Source: an uncultured Sphingomonas sp.
GTDB lineage: Bacteria; Pseudomonadota; Alphaproteobacteria; Sphingomonadales; Sphingomonadaceae
Direction of reading: 5' to 3'
Length of the DNA stretch: 40,929 nucleotides
Assembly: GCA_913777325.1 (NCBI GenBank)
Contig: CAJYSA010000115.1
Location: 1 to 40,929, forward strand
The notes under the pieces were generated by a model. The model saw only the letters and a list, made by a program, of their open reading frames with translations, made no database searches and had not been told where the DNA came from. The translations under genes and the position numbers were made by a program. This document shows, one piece after another, positions 31,858-39,903 of this stretch (positions are counted from its first letter, which is position 1; every line of letters begins with the position of its first letter).

Positions 31858-33465
31858 TCAGTCGCGATCCGTGACGCGGCGGCGCATCGCCGCCAGCTCG
31901 CGATCGACCGCCGCCAGTGCCTCGGCACGTTGCGCCTCGGTCAGGTTGCGGTTGACGGTCAGCCCGGCGCGCGCCTGTTCCAGACCGACCAGCGCGGCCC
32001 GCAACGACTGGCGCTCCACGTCCTGAGCGCTGCGGCGGAGCCGACCGGTGTCGATCCGCGCCGCCTCGCGCGCCATCGCGGCGGCTTGGCGGCGGATACG
32101 CGCGCTGTCGAGCGCGACGTGGCGCTGCATGTCGGCGGCCTGACGCTGCAGACGCGCGGCGTCGATCGCGGAAAGGCGCGCCGCGCTGCGTCCCGGATCG
32201 GCCGCCTGTGCATCCCATTGCGCGACATCGGCGTCGCTTGGCACGGGAGGAACCGGGGGCACCGGCGGCACCGGGCCGACGTTCGGGGCGGGCGGGGCCG
32301 GCGGTGCCGGATGCGCCGCGAGATACGCCGCGGCGGCGGCACCGGTATAGGTGGTGGTACGCCCGTCGGTGGTGACGGTGACGCGCGTCTCGCGGCCCTT
32401 GTGGCGTTCGGTGTCAACGTGGCGCGATGTGGCGGAAGCCGCTGCGTTCATCTCCGGCAATTCCGGCATCTCGGGTGTCTCGGGCATCTCCGGCATCGCT
32501 GGCATCTCCGGCATTTCGAACCCCGTGGCGTCCTCCACCGTGGTGCGGACGCGGTCGGCGGCCTGCGTTCCCGATGCGGTGAAGGCGAGGCCGCCCACCG
32601 CCAGCGCGACGATCGCCATGCTACCGGTCGCGAACTGCGTCCGCGACGCCTTCTTCCTGCCCAGCATCTTCAGTCTCCCCTTCAAATCCTTCACGGTGTT
32701 CAGGTGGCACGCCGGCGATACCGCCCGGCCATGCGCGGCCTTGACGATCGCGCAGCCATAAGCGTGGCGTGCATCGCCGCCGATCCGCGCCAGCACGCGG
32801 GCGTCGTTCGCCATTTCCTGATCGGCGCGGAATTTGCGGAAGGCGATCCATGCCAGCGGGTTGAACCAGTGGAGCGCCAGCACCGCCAGCGCGACCCAAT
32901 TGGCCACCAGATCACCGCGCGCATGGTGGCCCAGCTCATGTTCGAGCGCGAGCGCACGCTCCTCGGCGTCGAAGCGCGCCGCGAAATCGCGCGGGAAGGC
33001 AACGACGCGATCGAAAATGCCGAACGCAAGCGGACCGTCGGTGGCGGCGCTCTGTACCACGGTGATCGAGCCGACCTTGTCGACCGCGATGCCGTGGCGC
33101 AGCACGTTGTAGCGGAAACGCAGATAGCCGAACGCCTTCCACGCCAGCAGCGCCGCCGCTCCCGCCAGCCACAATCCCAGCGCGACCGGCGGCCAGCCGA
33201 GCGCATCGTGCGTGGTTTCCACCGGGAGGGTCGCGACCGGCTGTCCCAACATGATGACGATCGGCTCCGGCGCGGGCAGCACCGGCAGCGCCTCCCCGCG
33301 CCACCCGGCGGGCAGCGGGGGCAGCATCAGCCGCAGCGCGGGCATCGCCCACAAGGCGTAAGCGACGCGCGCGCCGAACGCGCGGCGCACCGGCCCGCGC
33401 AGAGCGATGACCGCCAGCATCAGCAGCGCCGACGCCAGCATCGCCTCGATCGCCCAGCCGATCAT
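31858..33465 (-). CDS. M56 family membrane metallopeptidase (BlaR1-like, no sensor domain)
   Basis: This 535-residue protein resembles the transmembrane protease part of BlaR1/MecR1. Hydrophobic spans lie at about 5-24, 95-112, 195-212 and 278-296, and the zinc motif HELGHHARGD is near residue 175, with QEMANDA downstream. BlaR1 then has a penicillin-binding sensor domain with an STxK serine; this protein has none. Its last 240 residues contain a proline/methionine run of MPEMP type (about residues 319-340), a PPVPP-rich segment near 400 and an Arg/Ala-rich helical tail. The start overlaps the BlaI stop by four bases. By analogy it would cleave BlaI, but what activates it is unclear. Confidence 0.9.
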   Translation of the reverse strand: MIGWAIEAMLASALLMLAVIALRGPVRRAFGARVAYALWAMPALRLMLPPLPAGWRGEALPVLPAPEPIVIMLGQPVATLPVETTHDALGWPPVALGLWLAGAAALLAWKAFGYLRFRYNVLRHGIAVDKVGSITVVQSAATDGPLAFGIFDRVVAFPRDFAARFDAEERALALEHELGHHARGDLVANWVALAVLALHWFNPLAWIAFRKFRADQEMANDARVLARIGGDARHAYGCAIVKAAHGRAVSPACHLNTVKDLKGRLKMLGRKKASRTQFATGSMAIVALAVGGLAFTASGTQAADRVRTTVEDATGFEMPEMPAMPEMPETPEMPELPEMNAAASATSRHVDTERHKGRETRVTVTTDGRTTTYTGAAAAAYLAAHPAPPAPPAPNVGPVPPVPPVPPVPSDADVAQWDAQAADPGRSAARLSAIDAARLQRQAADMQRHVALDSARIRRQAAAMAREAARIDTGRLRRSAQDVERQSLRAALVGLEQARAGLTVNRNLTEAQRAEALAAVDRELAAMRRRVTDRD

Positions 33466-33830
33466 TGCTTCAGCGCCTTCAACAGCGCCTCGATCTCGGT
33501 GATATCCTGATCGCTGAGCGCGTCGCGCTCCGCCAGATGCGCGACCAGCGGGGTCAGCCGCCCACCGAACAACCGGTCGATCAGCCGATCGGATTCACGC
33601 GCGACATAATCTTCGCGTCGCACAGCCGGGCTGTACAGGTAGCGGCGACCATCGACCTCGTGGCGCACCGCCTCCTTGCCCAGCAGCCGCCCGAGCAAGG
33701 TCTTCACCGTCGCGGCGCTCCAGCCGCGTTCGGGATCGACCCGCTCGGCCACATCCTGCGCGGTCAGGGGGCTCTCGTCCCACAGCACCTCCATCACCGC
33801 ATGTTCGGCATCGCTGATCCGCTCGACCAC
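33462..33830 (-). CDS. blaI: BlaI/MecI/CopY family transcriptional repressor
   Basis: This 122-residue repressor has the BlaI winged-helix domain. The N-terminus ISDAEHAVMEVLWDESPLTA is the family's opening helix. WSAATVKTLLGRLLGKEAV forms the recognition helix region, followed by the wing KRYLYSPAV-like and the helical dimerisation domain (about 75-122) with a site region where BlaR1-type proteases cut. It is transcribed first, followed by the M56 gene (overlap ATGA), and diverges from the beta-lactamase. Two BlaI-type operators lie in the gap at 33851-33887, so it probably represses itself and the divergent gene. Confidence 0.93.
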   Translation of the reverse strand: MVERISDAEHAVMEVLWDESPLTAQDVAERVDPERGWSAATVKTLLGRLLGKEAVRHEVDGRRYLYSPAVRREDYVARESDRLIDRLFGGRLTPLVAHLAERDALSDQDITEIEALLKALKQ

Positions 33831-33850
33831 GACTCGCTCCTCCAGCCTTC

Positions 33851-33887
33851 GATTACATCTGTAATCCTATCGATTACGCCTGTAGTC
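33851..33887. promoter_or_regulatory. Tandem BlaI-type operators between blaI and the beta-lactamase
   Basis: Site 1 (33851-33866), GATTACATCTGTAATC, is a perfect 7+2+7 palindrome with the TACAnnTGTA core of BlaI/MecI operators. Site 2 (33872-33887), GATTACGCCTGTAGTC, has the same arms with two changes. The sites start 21 bases apart, two helical turns, so dimers would sit on the same face of the DNA. On the minus strand TTGACT (33890-33885) and GATTAC (33867-33862 region) form a 17-base-spaced promoter for blaI that both sites overlap. Confidence 0.8.
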
Positions 33888-33924
33888 AATAGGCCGGGTC
33901 GCGGCGTTTCTTACAAGGAGCGGA

Positions 33925-34857
33925 ATGGCTTGCTGCGCGCCTTGCGCCTATCATCGCCCGATGATCGATCGACGCCACGTCACGCTCGGCCTGGGCGCCG
34001 GGCTGTTCCTAGTCCGTCCGACGGCAGCAAGCGCCGCGCCGTCCGACGCGGTGGCGGAGTTCCACACGCTCGAGCGGACCACCGGCGGGCGGCTGGGTGT
34101 GTTCGTGCTCGACACCGGCAGCGGTCGCGAAACCGGCTGGCGTGCCGACGACCGATTCTGTCATTGCTCCACCTTCAAGCTGTCGCTGGCGGCGCTGGCG
34201 CTGCGCGAGACGGACGCCGGGCGCATCGACCTGGCGGAGCCGCTCCGCATCTCGCGCGCCGACCTGCTCCCCCACTCGCCCGTGGTCCCGGCGCACATCG
34301 ACAAGGGCGCGTTGCCGGTCAGGATCCTCGCCGAGGCGGCGCAGGTGACGAGCGACAATGCGGCGGCGAACGTGCTGATGCGGCGGCTTGGTGGCCCCGC
34401 CGCGCTGACGCGGTTCTGGCGCGGGATCGGCGATCCGGTGAGCCGGCTCGATGGCTACGAACCCGCAATCAACGTTATCCCGCCGGGCACATTCGGGAAC
34501 AGCACCACCCCGCGCGCGATGGCGCACACGGTGCGACGGATCGTGCTGGGTAAGGTGTTGAGCGATGCCAGCCGGGTCCGGCTGCGCGACTGGATGGCGG
34601 CGACGCGCAGCGGTCAGCAACGGCTCCGCGCCGGCCTGCCGACGGGGTGGCAGGCGCTCGACAAGACCGGGACCGGGATGCGCCAGGAGGTGGGCAACAA
34701 GACCAACGATCTGGCGGTGCTGATCCCGCCCGGTAGCAGGGCGCCGCTGGTCGTCGCCGCCTATTTCGAGAACCCCGCCTTCTCGCCGGACGTGCGCTCC
34801 GCCGACGAAGCGGTGCTGGCGGCGGTGGCGCGCATCGCGGTCGCGTGGCGGGGTTGA
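33925..34857 (+). CDS. bla: Class A serine beta-lactamase
   Basis: This enzyme (310 residues from this start) hydrolyses beta-lactams in the periplasm. Counting from the internal methionine at 33961, the active-site motifs are STFK (70-73), SDN (131-133), Glu167 with Asn171 in the YEPAIN omega loop, and KTG (235-237). A Tat-like signal (DRRHVTLGLGAGLF) opens that version. AAGGAG four bases before the ATG at 33925 favours the longer form, with 12 extra residues; 33961 has no such site but gives a standard signal peptide. Unusually, residues equivalent to Arg164 and Asp179 are Gly and Asn, so the usual omega-loop salt bridge is missing, as in PER-type enzymes. Divergent from blaI. Confidence 0.93.
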   Translation: MACCAPCAYHRPMIDRRHVTLGLGAGLFLVRPTAASAAPSDAVAEFHTLERTTGGRLGVFVLDTGSGRETGWRADDRFCHCSTFKLSLAALALRETDAGRIDLAEPLRISRADLLPHSPVVPAHIDKGALPVRILAEAAQVTSDNAAANVLMRRLGGPAALTRFWRGIGDPVSRLDGYEPAINVIPPGTFGNSTTPRAMAHTVRRIVLGKVLSDASRVRLRDWMAATRSGQQRLRAGLPTGWQALDKTGTGMRQEVGNKTNDLAVLIPPGSRAPLVVAAYFENPAFSPDVRSADEAVLAAVARIAVAWRG

Positions 34858-34863
34858 GCGGCG

Positions 34864-35205
34864 TTACTGCGCGGAGGGCGCCGCCGCCGCACCGGCCTTC
34901 TGGAACAGCTCGCCCAGCTCACCGGCCTCGTACATTTCCATCATGATGTCGGAGCCGCCGACGAACTCGCCGCCGACATACAGCTGCGGGATGGTCGGCC
35001 AGTCCGAATAACCCTTGATCCCCTGCCGGATCGCCTGATCCTGCAGCACATCGACGCTTTCGAAATCCACGCCGAGCCGCTCCAGGATGGCGACCGCGCG
35101 GCTGGAGAAGCCGCACTGCGGGAACAGCGGCGATCCCTTCATGAACAGCACCACCGGGTTGCTCTTCACCAGCGCATCGATGCGGGCGTTCGTGTCGTCG
35201 GTCAT
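34864..35205 (-). CDS. grxD: Monothiol glutaredoxin, Grx4 family
   Basis: This 113-residue protein is a CGFS-type glutaredoxin, which binds and transfers [2Fe-2S] clusters rather than reducing disulfides. The active-site motif CGFS appears near residue 31 ([11 protein letters not shown]). The glutathione-binding elements [19 protein letters not shown] lie at about 69-87, as in GrxD. The C-terminus ([10 protein letters not shown]) is a short Ala-rich extension. GAGGAAG supports the ATG at 35205. bolA lies upstream in the same transcript, and BolA-Grx4 complexes are established partners in iron-sulfur handling. Confidence 0.96.
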   Translation of the reverse strand: MTDDTNARIDALVKSNPVVLFMKGSPLFPQCGFSSRAVAILERLGVDFESVDVLQDQAIRQGIKGYSDWPTIPQLYVGGEFVGGSDIMMEMYEAGELGELFQKAGAAAAPSAQ

Positions 35206-35244
35206 CGTCGTCTTCCTCGAAAAATTCGGTCGTGCGTCACATGC

Positions 35245-35478
35245 CTACTTCGGCACGGCGGTGGTCAACTGCAAGGCGTGGAGCACGCCACCCATCCGCC
35301 CGCCCAGCGCGGCATAGACCGCCTGATGCTGCTTCACGCGCGGCATCCCGGCGAACGACGCCGCAGTGACGCGCGCTGCCCAGTGATCGTTGTCGCCGGC
35401 CAGATCGGTCATCTCGACCTCGGCATCGGGGATCCCGGCCTTGATCAGCGCGACGATCTCCGCCCCTTCCATCGGCAT
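35245..35478 (-). CDS. bolA: BolA family protein
   Basis: This 77-residue protein has the BolA fold. The core includes AGIPDAEVEMTDLAGDNDHWAA, with the conserved loop NDHW, then GMPRVKQHQAVYAAL, with the FxGxxRVxxHQ-like motif carrying the histidine that ligates iron-sulfur clusters, and HALQLTTAVPK at the end. The ATG at 35478 has GGAG eight bases upstream; a second ATG two codons on is possible. It forms [2Fe-2S] complexes with the glutaredoxin encoded next. The frame extends upstream as a shadow of the DUF1476 gene and should not be used. Confidence 0.95.
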   Translation of the reverse strand: MPMEGAEIVALIKAGIPDAEVEMTDLAGDNDHWAARVTAASFAGMPRVKQHQAVYAALGGRMGGVLHALQLTTAVPK

Positions 35479-35483
35479 CGCGC

Positions 35484-35807
35484 TTACTCCGACTGCATCA
35501 ATTGGCGGCGTGCCTCGACCGCCTGCTCGTCCAGCGCGCGGCGCACCGCCGCCTCGTCGATGTCGACGTTCGCGGCGGTCAGGTCGCCGTAGATCTTGCG
35601 GACCACATCCTCGTCGCCGGCCTCCTCGAAGTCGGCCTGCACCACGGCCTTGGCATAGGCGTCGGTCTCGGCGGGGGTGAGTTGCATCAACCCGGCGGCC
35701 CATTGCCCGACCAGCCGGTTGCGGCGCGCGATGATGCGGAAGGCGACCTCCTCGTCGCGGGCGAACTTCGCCTCGAATGCGCGTTCGCGATCGTCGAAGG
35801 TGGTCAT
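35484..35807 (-). CDS. DUF1476 protein, F1-ATPase zeta-type inhibitor
   Basis: This 107-residue protein matches DUF1476, the family that contains the alphaproteobacterial zeta subunit, a natural inhibitor of ATP hydrolysis by F1FO-ATP synthase characterised in Paracoccus. It begins MTTFDDRERAFEAKFARDEE, the inhibitory N-terminal segment in that family. Four predicted helices follow, including RIIARRNRLVGQWAAGLM. Potency varies greatly between species, so inhibition here is inferred. GGGAG precedes the ATG at 35807. It is followed within six bases by bolA, then grxD, a gene order I regard as common in the group. Confidence 0.93.
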   Translation of the reverse strand: MTTFDDRERAFEAKFARDEEVAFRIIARRNRLVGQWAAGLMQLTPAETDAYAKAVVQADFEEAGDEDVVRKIYGDLTAANVDIDEAAVRRALDEQAVEARRQLMQSE

Positions 35808-35869
35808 GCTGGCTCCCGTTGCTCTGTCCAGCATGGATAGTGCGCGCCGCCTCCTTCCGCAACGGGCGG

Positions 35870-36871
35870 TCAGTCCGCCACGCGCACCACCAGCTTGCCG
35901 ATCGCGCCCCGCCCACCGAGCCGCGCGATCGCCTCGCCGCCCCGCTCCAACGGAAACACCCCGGTCACGCGCGGCGCGATCTTGCCCGCTTCCCACAGCG
36001 CGAACAACGTCGCGATATGCGCGGCATTCGCCTGCGGATCGCGCGCCGCGAACGCCCCCCAAAAGACCCCGCAGACGTCGCAGCTCTTCAACAGCGTCAG
36101 ATTGAGCGGCAATTTCGAAATGCCCGCCGGGAAACCGACGACCAGATATCGCCCTTCCCAGCCGATCGCGCGCAGCGCCGGTTCGGCATAGTCGCCGCCG
36201 ACCGCGTCGTAAATCACCTGGAAGCCATCCGCGCCGCCCAATTGTTTGAAGGCATTCGCCAGCGCCTTCGACTGGTCCTTGTCGAACGGTGCGTGCGGAT
36301 AGACGATGACGTCGTCCGCGCCCGCGTCGCGCACCGCCTGCGCCTTTTCCTCGCTCGACACCGCGCCGACGACATGCGCACCGAACGCCTTGCCCAGCTC
36401 GACCGCCGCCAGCCCGACCCCGCCCGATGCGCCCAGCACCAGCACCCGGTCGCCCGCCGCGATCCGTCCGCGATCGACCAGCGCATGGATGCTGGTGGCA
36501 TAGGTGAGCAGCAGCGCCGCGCCCTCCTCGAAGCTGCGCCCCTCGGGCAGCGCATGGAGCGAGTCGGCGGGGACGGCGCGCTTCTCGGCAAGGCCGCCCA
36601 TCATCGCGATCCCCATGACGCGATCGCCCGGCTGCCAGCGGGTCACGCCTGCCCCGACGCTCTCGACGACGCCGGCGATGTCGCCGCCCGGCGCAAACGG
36701 ACGCGGCGGCTTGAACTGGTAGCGATCCTCGATGACCAGGACGTCGGGGTAGTTGATCGCGCACGCCTTGATCGCGACCACGACCTCACCCGGGCCCGCG
36801 ACCGGATCGGGCAGGTCGCCCAGTTCCAGAGTATCAGGTCCGCCCGGCGCCCTCGACAGCAAAGCCCGCAT
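35870..36871 (-). CDS. NADPH:quinone oxidoreductase-like medium-chain reductase
   Basis: This 333-residue protein belongs to the zinc-independent medium-chain dehydrogenase/reductase family, close to quinone oxidoreductases. The N-terminal catalytic domain includes [20 protein letters not shown] and [15 protein letters not shown]. The nucleotide-binding fold starts at [19 protein letters not shown] near residue 143. No zinc-ligand cysteine set is present. The electron acceptor is unknown; quinones or enoyl compounds are typical. AGGAG lies 11 bases before the ATG at 36871 but two bases before the one at 36880. The start lies inside the end of leuD, an overlap of about 38 bases, so coupling with the leu genes is likely. 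Confidence 0.9.
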   Translation of the reverse strand: MRALLSRAPGGPDTLELGDLPDPVAGPGEVVVAIKACAINYPDVLVIEDRYQFKPPRPFAPGGDIAGVVESVGAGVTRWQPGDRVMGIAMMGGLAEKRAVPADSLHALPEGRSFEEGAALLLTYATSIHALVDRGRIAAGDRVLVLGASGGVGLAAVELGKAFGAHVVGAVSSEEKAQAVRDAGADDVIVYPHAPFDKDQSKALANAFKQLGGADGFQVIYDAVGGDYAEPALRAIGWEGRYLVVGFPAGISKLPLNLTLLKSCDVCGVFWGAFAARDPQANAAHIATLFALWEAGKIAPRVTGVFPLERGGEAIARLGGRGAIGKLVVRVAD

Positions 36872-37463
36872 GTGCCGCATCTCTCCTGATCCAGGGCCGC
36901 TCGTCGTCGAGCCGCTCCTCGAATTTCGAAATCGCGGTATCCTTTGCCAGTGTCAGCCCGACCTCGTCCAGCCCTTCCATCAGGCAGCGGCGACGAAAGG
37001 CGTCCAGCTCGAACGGGAAGCGATCCTGAAACGGCGTGGTGACGGTCATCGTCTCCAGGTCGACCGTCACCTCGTCCGTCTTGGCGACCTCGACCAGCCG
37101 ATCGACCGCTTCCTGCGGCAGCACCACCGGCACGATACCGTTCTTGAAGGCATTGCCCGAGAAGATGTCGGAGAAGCTCGGGGCGATCACCGCCTTGATC
37201 CCCATGTCGCCCAGCGCCCAGGCGGCATGCTCGCGGCTGGAGCCGCAACCGAAATTGTCGCCCGCGATCAGGATCGGCGCGCCCGCATAGGCGGGATCGT
37301 CGAAGATATTGCCGGGCTGCGCGCGCACCGTCTCGAACGCGCCCTTGCCCAGTCCGGAACGCTTGATCGTCTTCAGCCAGTGCGCCGGGATGATGACGTC
37401 GGTGTCGATGTTCTTGGCACCCCAGGGGTAAGCGGTGCCCGAGACGCGCGTGACCGGCTCCAT
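36834..37463 (-). CDS. leuD: 3-isopropylmalate dehydratase small subunit
   Basis: This 209-residue subunit, with LeuC, isomerises 2-isopropylmalate to 3-isopropylmalate in leucine synthesis. It is the swivel domain of the aconitase fold: [15 protein letters not shown] near residue 18 and the substrate-binding loop [17 protein letters not shown] near residue 68. The length is normal. Its ATG (37463) shares a base with the stop of the preceding 35-residue peptide gene (TGATG), so its translation is probably coupled to that gene. No leuA or leuB is in the window. Confidence 0.95.
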   Translation of the reverse strand: MEPVTRVSGTAYPWGAKNIDTDVIIPAHWLKTIKRSGLGKGAFETVRAQPGNIFDDPAYAGAPILIAGDNFGCGSSREHAAWALGDMGIKAVIAPSFSDIFSGNAFKNGIVPVVLPQEAVDRLVEVAKTDEVTVDLETMTVTTPFQDRFPFELDAFRRRCLMEGLDEVGLTLAKDTAISKFEERLDDERPWIRRDAAHAGFAVEGAGRT

Positions 37464-37570
37464 CAGCGCGTCGGTCGGCTGGCCGGGATCGCGGGGCGCG
37501 CGATCGCGGCATAGGCGGCGACCCCGCTCAGGATCGATCCGGCGACGAGGAACATCAGTACCTTTTTCAT
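37463..37570 (-). CDS. 35-residue membrane or exported peptide between leuC and leuD
   Basis: A short gene lies in the gap between leuC and leuD on the same strand. It begins [20 protein letters not shown] and ends [13 protein letters not shown] basic start and a hydrophobic run (about residues 4-23) suggest a signal anchor or small membrane peptide. AAAAGGGA lies a few bases before the ATG at 37570, and TGA overlaps the leuD ATG by one base. The tight fit, the ribosome binding site and the coherent topology support a real gene. I recognise no family. It may serve only to couple leuD translation. Confidence 0.6.
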   Translation of the reverse strand: MKKVLMFLVAGSILSGVAAYAAIARPAIPASRPTR

Positions 37571-37586
37571 TTCGCGTCCCTTTTCC

Positions 37587-39017
37587 TCAACCCATCAGTT
37601 CGCGCACGTCGGCCAGGCGGCCCGTGACCGCCGCCGCAGCGGCCATTGCCGGCGACAACAAATGGGTGCGGGCGCCAGGTCCCTGACGTCCCACGAAATT
37701 CCGGTTGCTGGTCGAGGCGCAGCGCTCGCCCGGCGGCACCTTGTCGGGGTTCATCGCCAGACACATCGAACAGCCCGGCTCGCGCCACTCGAACCCCGCC
37801 TCGGTGAAGACGCGGTCCAGCCCCTCGGCCTCGGCCTGCCGCTTGACCAGCCCCGATCCGGGCACGACCATCGCGCGCACGCCGTCGGCGACATGCCGCC
37901 CGCCCGCCACCGCCGCGGCGGCGCGCAGATCCTCGATCCGGCTGTTGGTGCAACTGCCGATGAAGACGTGCTGGACAGGCACGTCCTGCATCCGCATCCC
38001 CGGCGTCAGCCCCATGTAATCCAGCGACTTCTGCGCCGCCTCGCGCTTCGACGGATCCGCGAAGCTGTCGGGCGCGGGGACGACGCCGGTGATCGGCACC
38101 ACATCCTCGGGGCTGGTGCCCCAGGTCAGCGACGGCGCGATATCGGCGGCGTTCAGCACCACACTCTTGTCGTAACGCGCGCCCGCGTCGCTCGGCAGCG
38201 TCCGCCACCACGCGACCGCCTTGTCCCAGTCCGCACCCGTGGGCGCCAGCGGACGCCCCTTCAGATAGGCGAAGGTCGTCTCGTCCGGCGCGATCATCCC
38301 CGCACGCGCGCCGCCCTCGATCGACATGTTCGCGATCGTCAGCCGCCCCTCGACCGACAGGTTGCGGATCACCTCGCCGGTGAACTCGATCACATGGCCG
38401 GTGCCGCCCGCCGCGCCGATCCGCCCGATGATCGCCAGCACGACGTCCTTGGCGCTGACGCCGTAGCCCAGCGTCCCGTCGACGCGCACTTCCATCGTCT
38501 TCGACGGCGACAGGATCAGCGTCTGCGTGGCGAGCACATGCTCGACCTCGCTGGTGCCGATCCCGAACGCCAGCGCGCCCAGCGCGCCATGCGCCGAGGT
38601 ATGGCTGTCGCCGCACACCATCGTCGTGCCCGGCAGCGTGAAGCCCTGCTCCGGCCCCACGACATGGACGATGCCCTGCTTCGCCGACAGCGCGTCGATA
38701 TAGGGGACGCCGAACTCGGCGACATTGTGCCGCAACGCGCCTAGCTGCTCGGCGCTCTCGCGATCGGCAATCGGCAGCTCGTTGCCCGCCGCGTCGACGC
38801 GCGCGGTGGTGGGCAGGTTGTGATCGGGCACCGCCAGCGTCAGGTCGGGCCGCCGCACCCGCCGCCCGGCGGCGCGCAAGCCCTCGAAGGCCTGCGGGCT
38901 GGTCACCTCATGGACGAGGTGGCGGTCGATATAGATCAGGCAGGAACCATCGTCGCGACGCTCGACCACGTGAGCGTCCCAAACCTTCTCGTACAATGTG
39001 CGGGGAGCGGAGGACAT
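37587..39017 (-). CDS. leuC: 3-isopropylmalate dehydratase large subunit
   Basis: This 476-residue subunit holds the catalytic [4Fe-4S] cluster of isopropylmalate isomerase. The cluster cysteines lie in [13 protein letters not shown] (near residue 356) and [10 protein letters not shown] (near 416 and 419). Other family segments are [13 protein letters not shown] near residue 60, [27 protein letters not shown] near 120 and [14 protein letters not shown] near 155. The N-terminus [16 protein letters not shown] fits the usual start. The length is normal. It is the first gene of the run leuC-peptide-leuD-oxidoreductase. Regulation by a leucine leader is not visible: the upstream region is occupied by a dispersed palindrome. 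Confidence 0.96.
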   Translation of the reverse strand: MSSAPRTLYEKVWDAHVVERRDDGSCLIYIDRHLVHEVTSPQAFEGLRAAGRRVRRPDLTLAVPDHNLPTTARVDAAGNELPIADRESAEQLGALRHNVAEFGVPYIDALSAKQGIVHVVGPEQGFTLPGTTMVCGDSHTSAHGALGALAFGIGTSEVEHVLATQTLILSPSKTMEVRVDGTLGYGVSAKDVVLAIIGRIGAAGGTGHVIEFTGEVIRNLSVEGRLTIANMSIEGGARAGMIAPDETTFAYLKGRPLAPTGADWDKAVAWWRTLPSDAGARYDKSVVLNAADIAPSLTWGTSPEDVVPITGVVPAPDSFADPSKREAAQKSLDYMGLTPGMRMQDVPVQHVFIGSCTNSRIEDLRAAAAVAGGRHVADGVRAMVVPGSGLVKRQAEAEGLDRVFTEAGFEWREPGCSMCLAMNPDKVPPGERCASTSNRNFVGRQGPGARTHLLSPAMAAAAAVTGRLADVRELMG

Positions 39018-39106
39018 GATGCGCGGCTGTTAACTGAAAAGCATCGTCGCTCCAAGTTGGCGCGTAACAAAATGGCGCGGGCGAGTTGGTCGCGTTGGTT
39101 CGGCGC

Positions 39107-39181
39107 GTCATTGCGAGCGCAGCGAAGCAATCCAGGGTTGGACCAGGAAGCCCTGGATTGCTTCGCTGCGCTCGCAATGAC
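39107..39181. repeat. Dispersed palindromic repeat, copy 2
   Basis: Perfect 31-base arms (39107-39137 and 39151-39181) enclose a 13-base loop. The outer 28 bases of each arm equal those at 29055-29129. It lies in the 190-base gap between leuC and the glutathione transferase gene. Several spurious reading frames arise from it on both strands. Confidence 0.92.
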
Positions 39182-39207
39182 GACCGAGAGGGCTGTTTTC
39201 CAAATTC

Positions 39208-39900
39208 TTACGACGGCAGCGCGCGACGATCCTCGGTCACTGTCCCGACCGCCGCGACCTCCGCCTCATGCGACGCCTCGCGAAACGTCTCGGCCAGCGC
39301 CGCCGCCTCCCACGCGCGCATCCCCGGCTGATCGAGCATCCACGCCACCCAGCGCGCGCCCGCCTCGCCCACGTCGATGCCATAGCTCCGCACCCGGAAC
39401 ACCACCGGCGCGAAGAACGCATCCACCGCGCCGAATGCATCGCCGGCCAGCCACGGCCCGCCAAAACGGGTCAGCCCCTCGTCCCACAACGCGGTCAGCC
39501 GCGCGACGTCGCGCGCGAGTCGCGGCGACGTGTCGTGCGGCGCTACGCGCTGCCCGACGGTCATCGTCCGCTCGTTGCGCAGCGCGCCGAACCCGCCGTG
39601 CATCTCGGTCACCGCACACATCGCCCACGCCCGCGCCGCCGGGTCGGTCGGCCACACGCCGCCGTGCCGCTCGCCGAGATACAGCGCGATGCCGAGCGAG
39701 TCCCACACCGTGCGTTCGCCGTCGAACAGCACCGGCACCTGCCCCGTGGGCGAGAAGGCCCGGAACGCCGCGTGATTGTCCATCGACGCGAACGGCTCGA
39801 CACGATCCTCGAACGGGATGCCGAGCGTGGTCAGCAGCAGCCACGGGCGCAGCGACCAGCTCGAGTAATTCCGGTTCGCGGTGACGAGCGTGTAGGCCAT
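39208..39900 (-). CDS. Glutathione S-transferase family protein
   Basis: This 230-residue protein has the two-domain glutathione transferase architecture. The N-terminal thioredoxin-like part holds YSSWSLRPWLLL near residue 12, where a serine can activate glutathione, then the cis-proline motif TGQVPVLFDGE near 52 and DSLGIALYLGERH near 68, which binds the gamma-glutamyl group. The C-terminal helical domain includes GGPWLAGDAFGAVDAFFAPVVFR, the N-capping box region. It is typical of bacterial enzymes of the group that includes maleylacetoacetate isomerase-like proteins, but no specific reaction can be assigned. The gene lies three bases beyond the CoA-transferase gene on the same strand and may be cotranscribed. 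Confidence 0.9.
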   Translation of the reverse strand: MAYTLVTANRNYSSWSLRPWLLLTTLGIPFEDRVEPFASMDNHAAFRAFSPTGQVPVLFDGERTVWDSLGIALYLGERHGGVWPTDPAARAWAMCAVTEMHGGFGALRNERTMTVGQRVAPHDTSPRLARDVARLTALWDEGLTRFGGPWLAGDAFGAVDAFFAPVVFRVRSYGIDVGEAGARWVAWMLDQPGMRAWEAAALAETFREASHEAEVAAVGTVTEDRRALPS

Positions 39901-39903
39901 CCG

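Noticed and set aside
38908-39177. Frames encoding phrases such as DCFAALAMT and RAQRSNP
   Set aside because: These are translations of the dispersed palindrome, a known source of false proteins.
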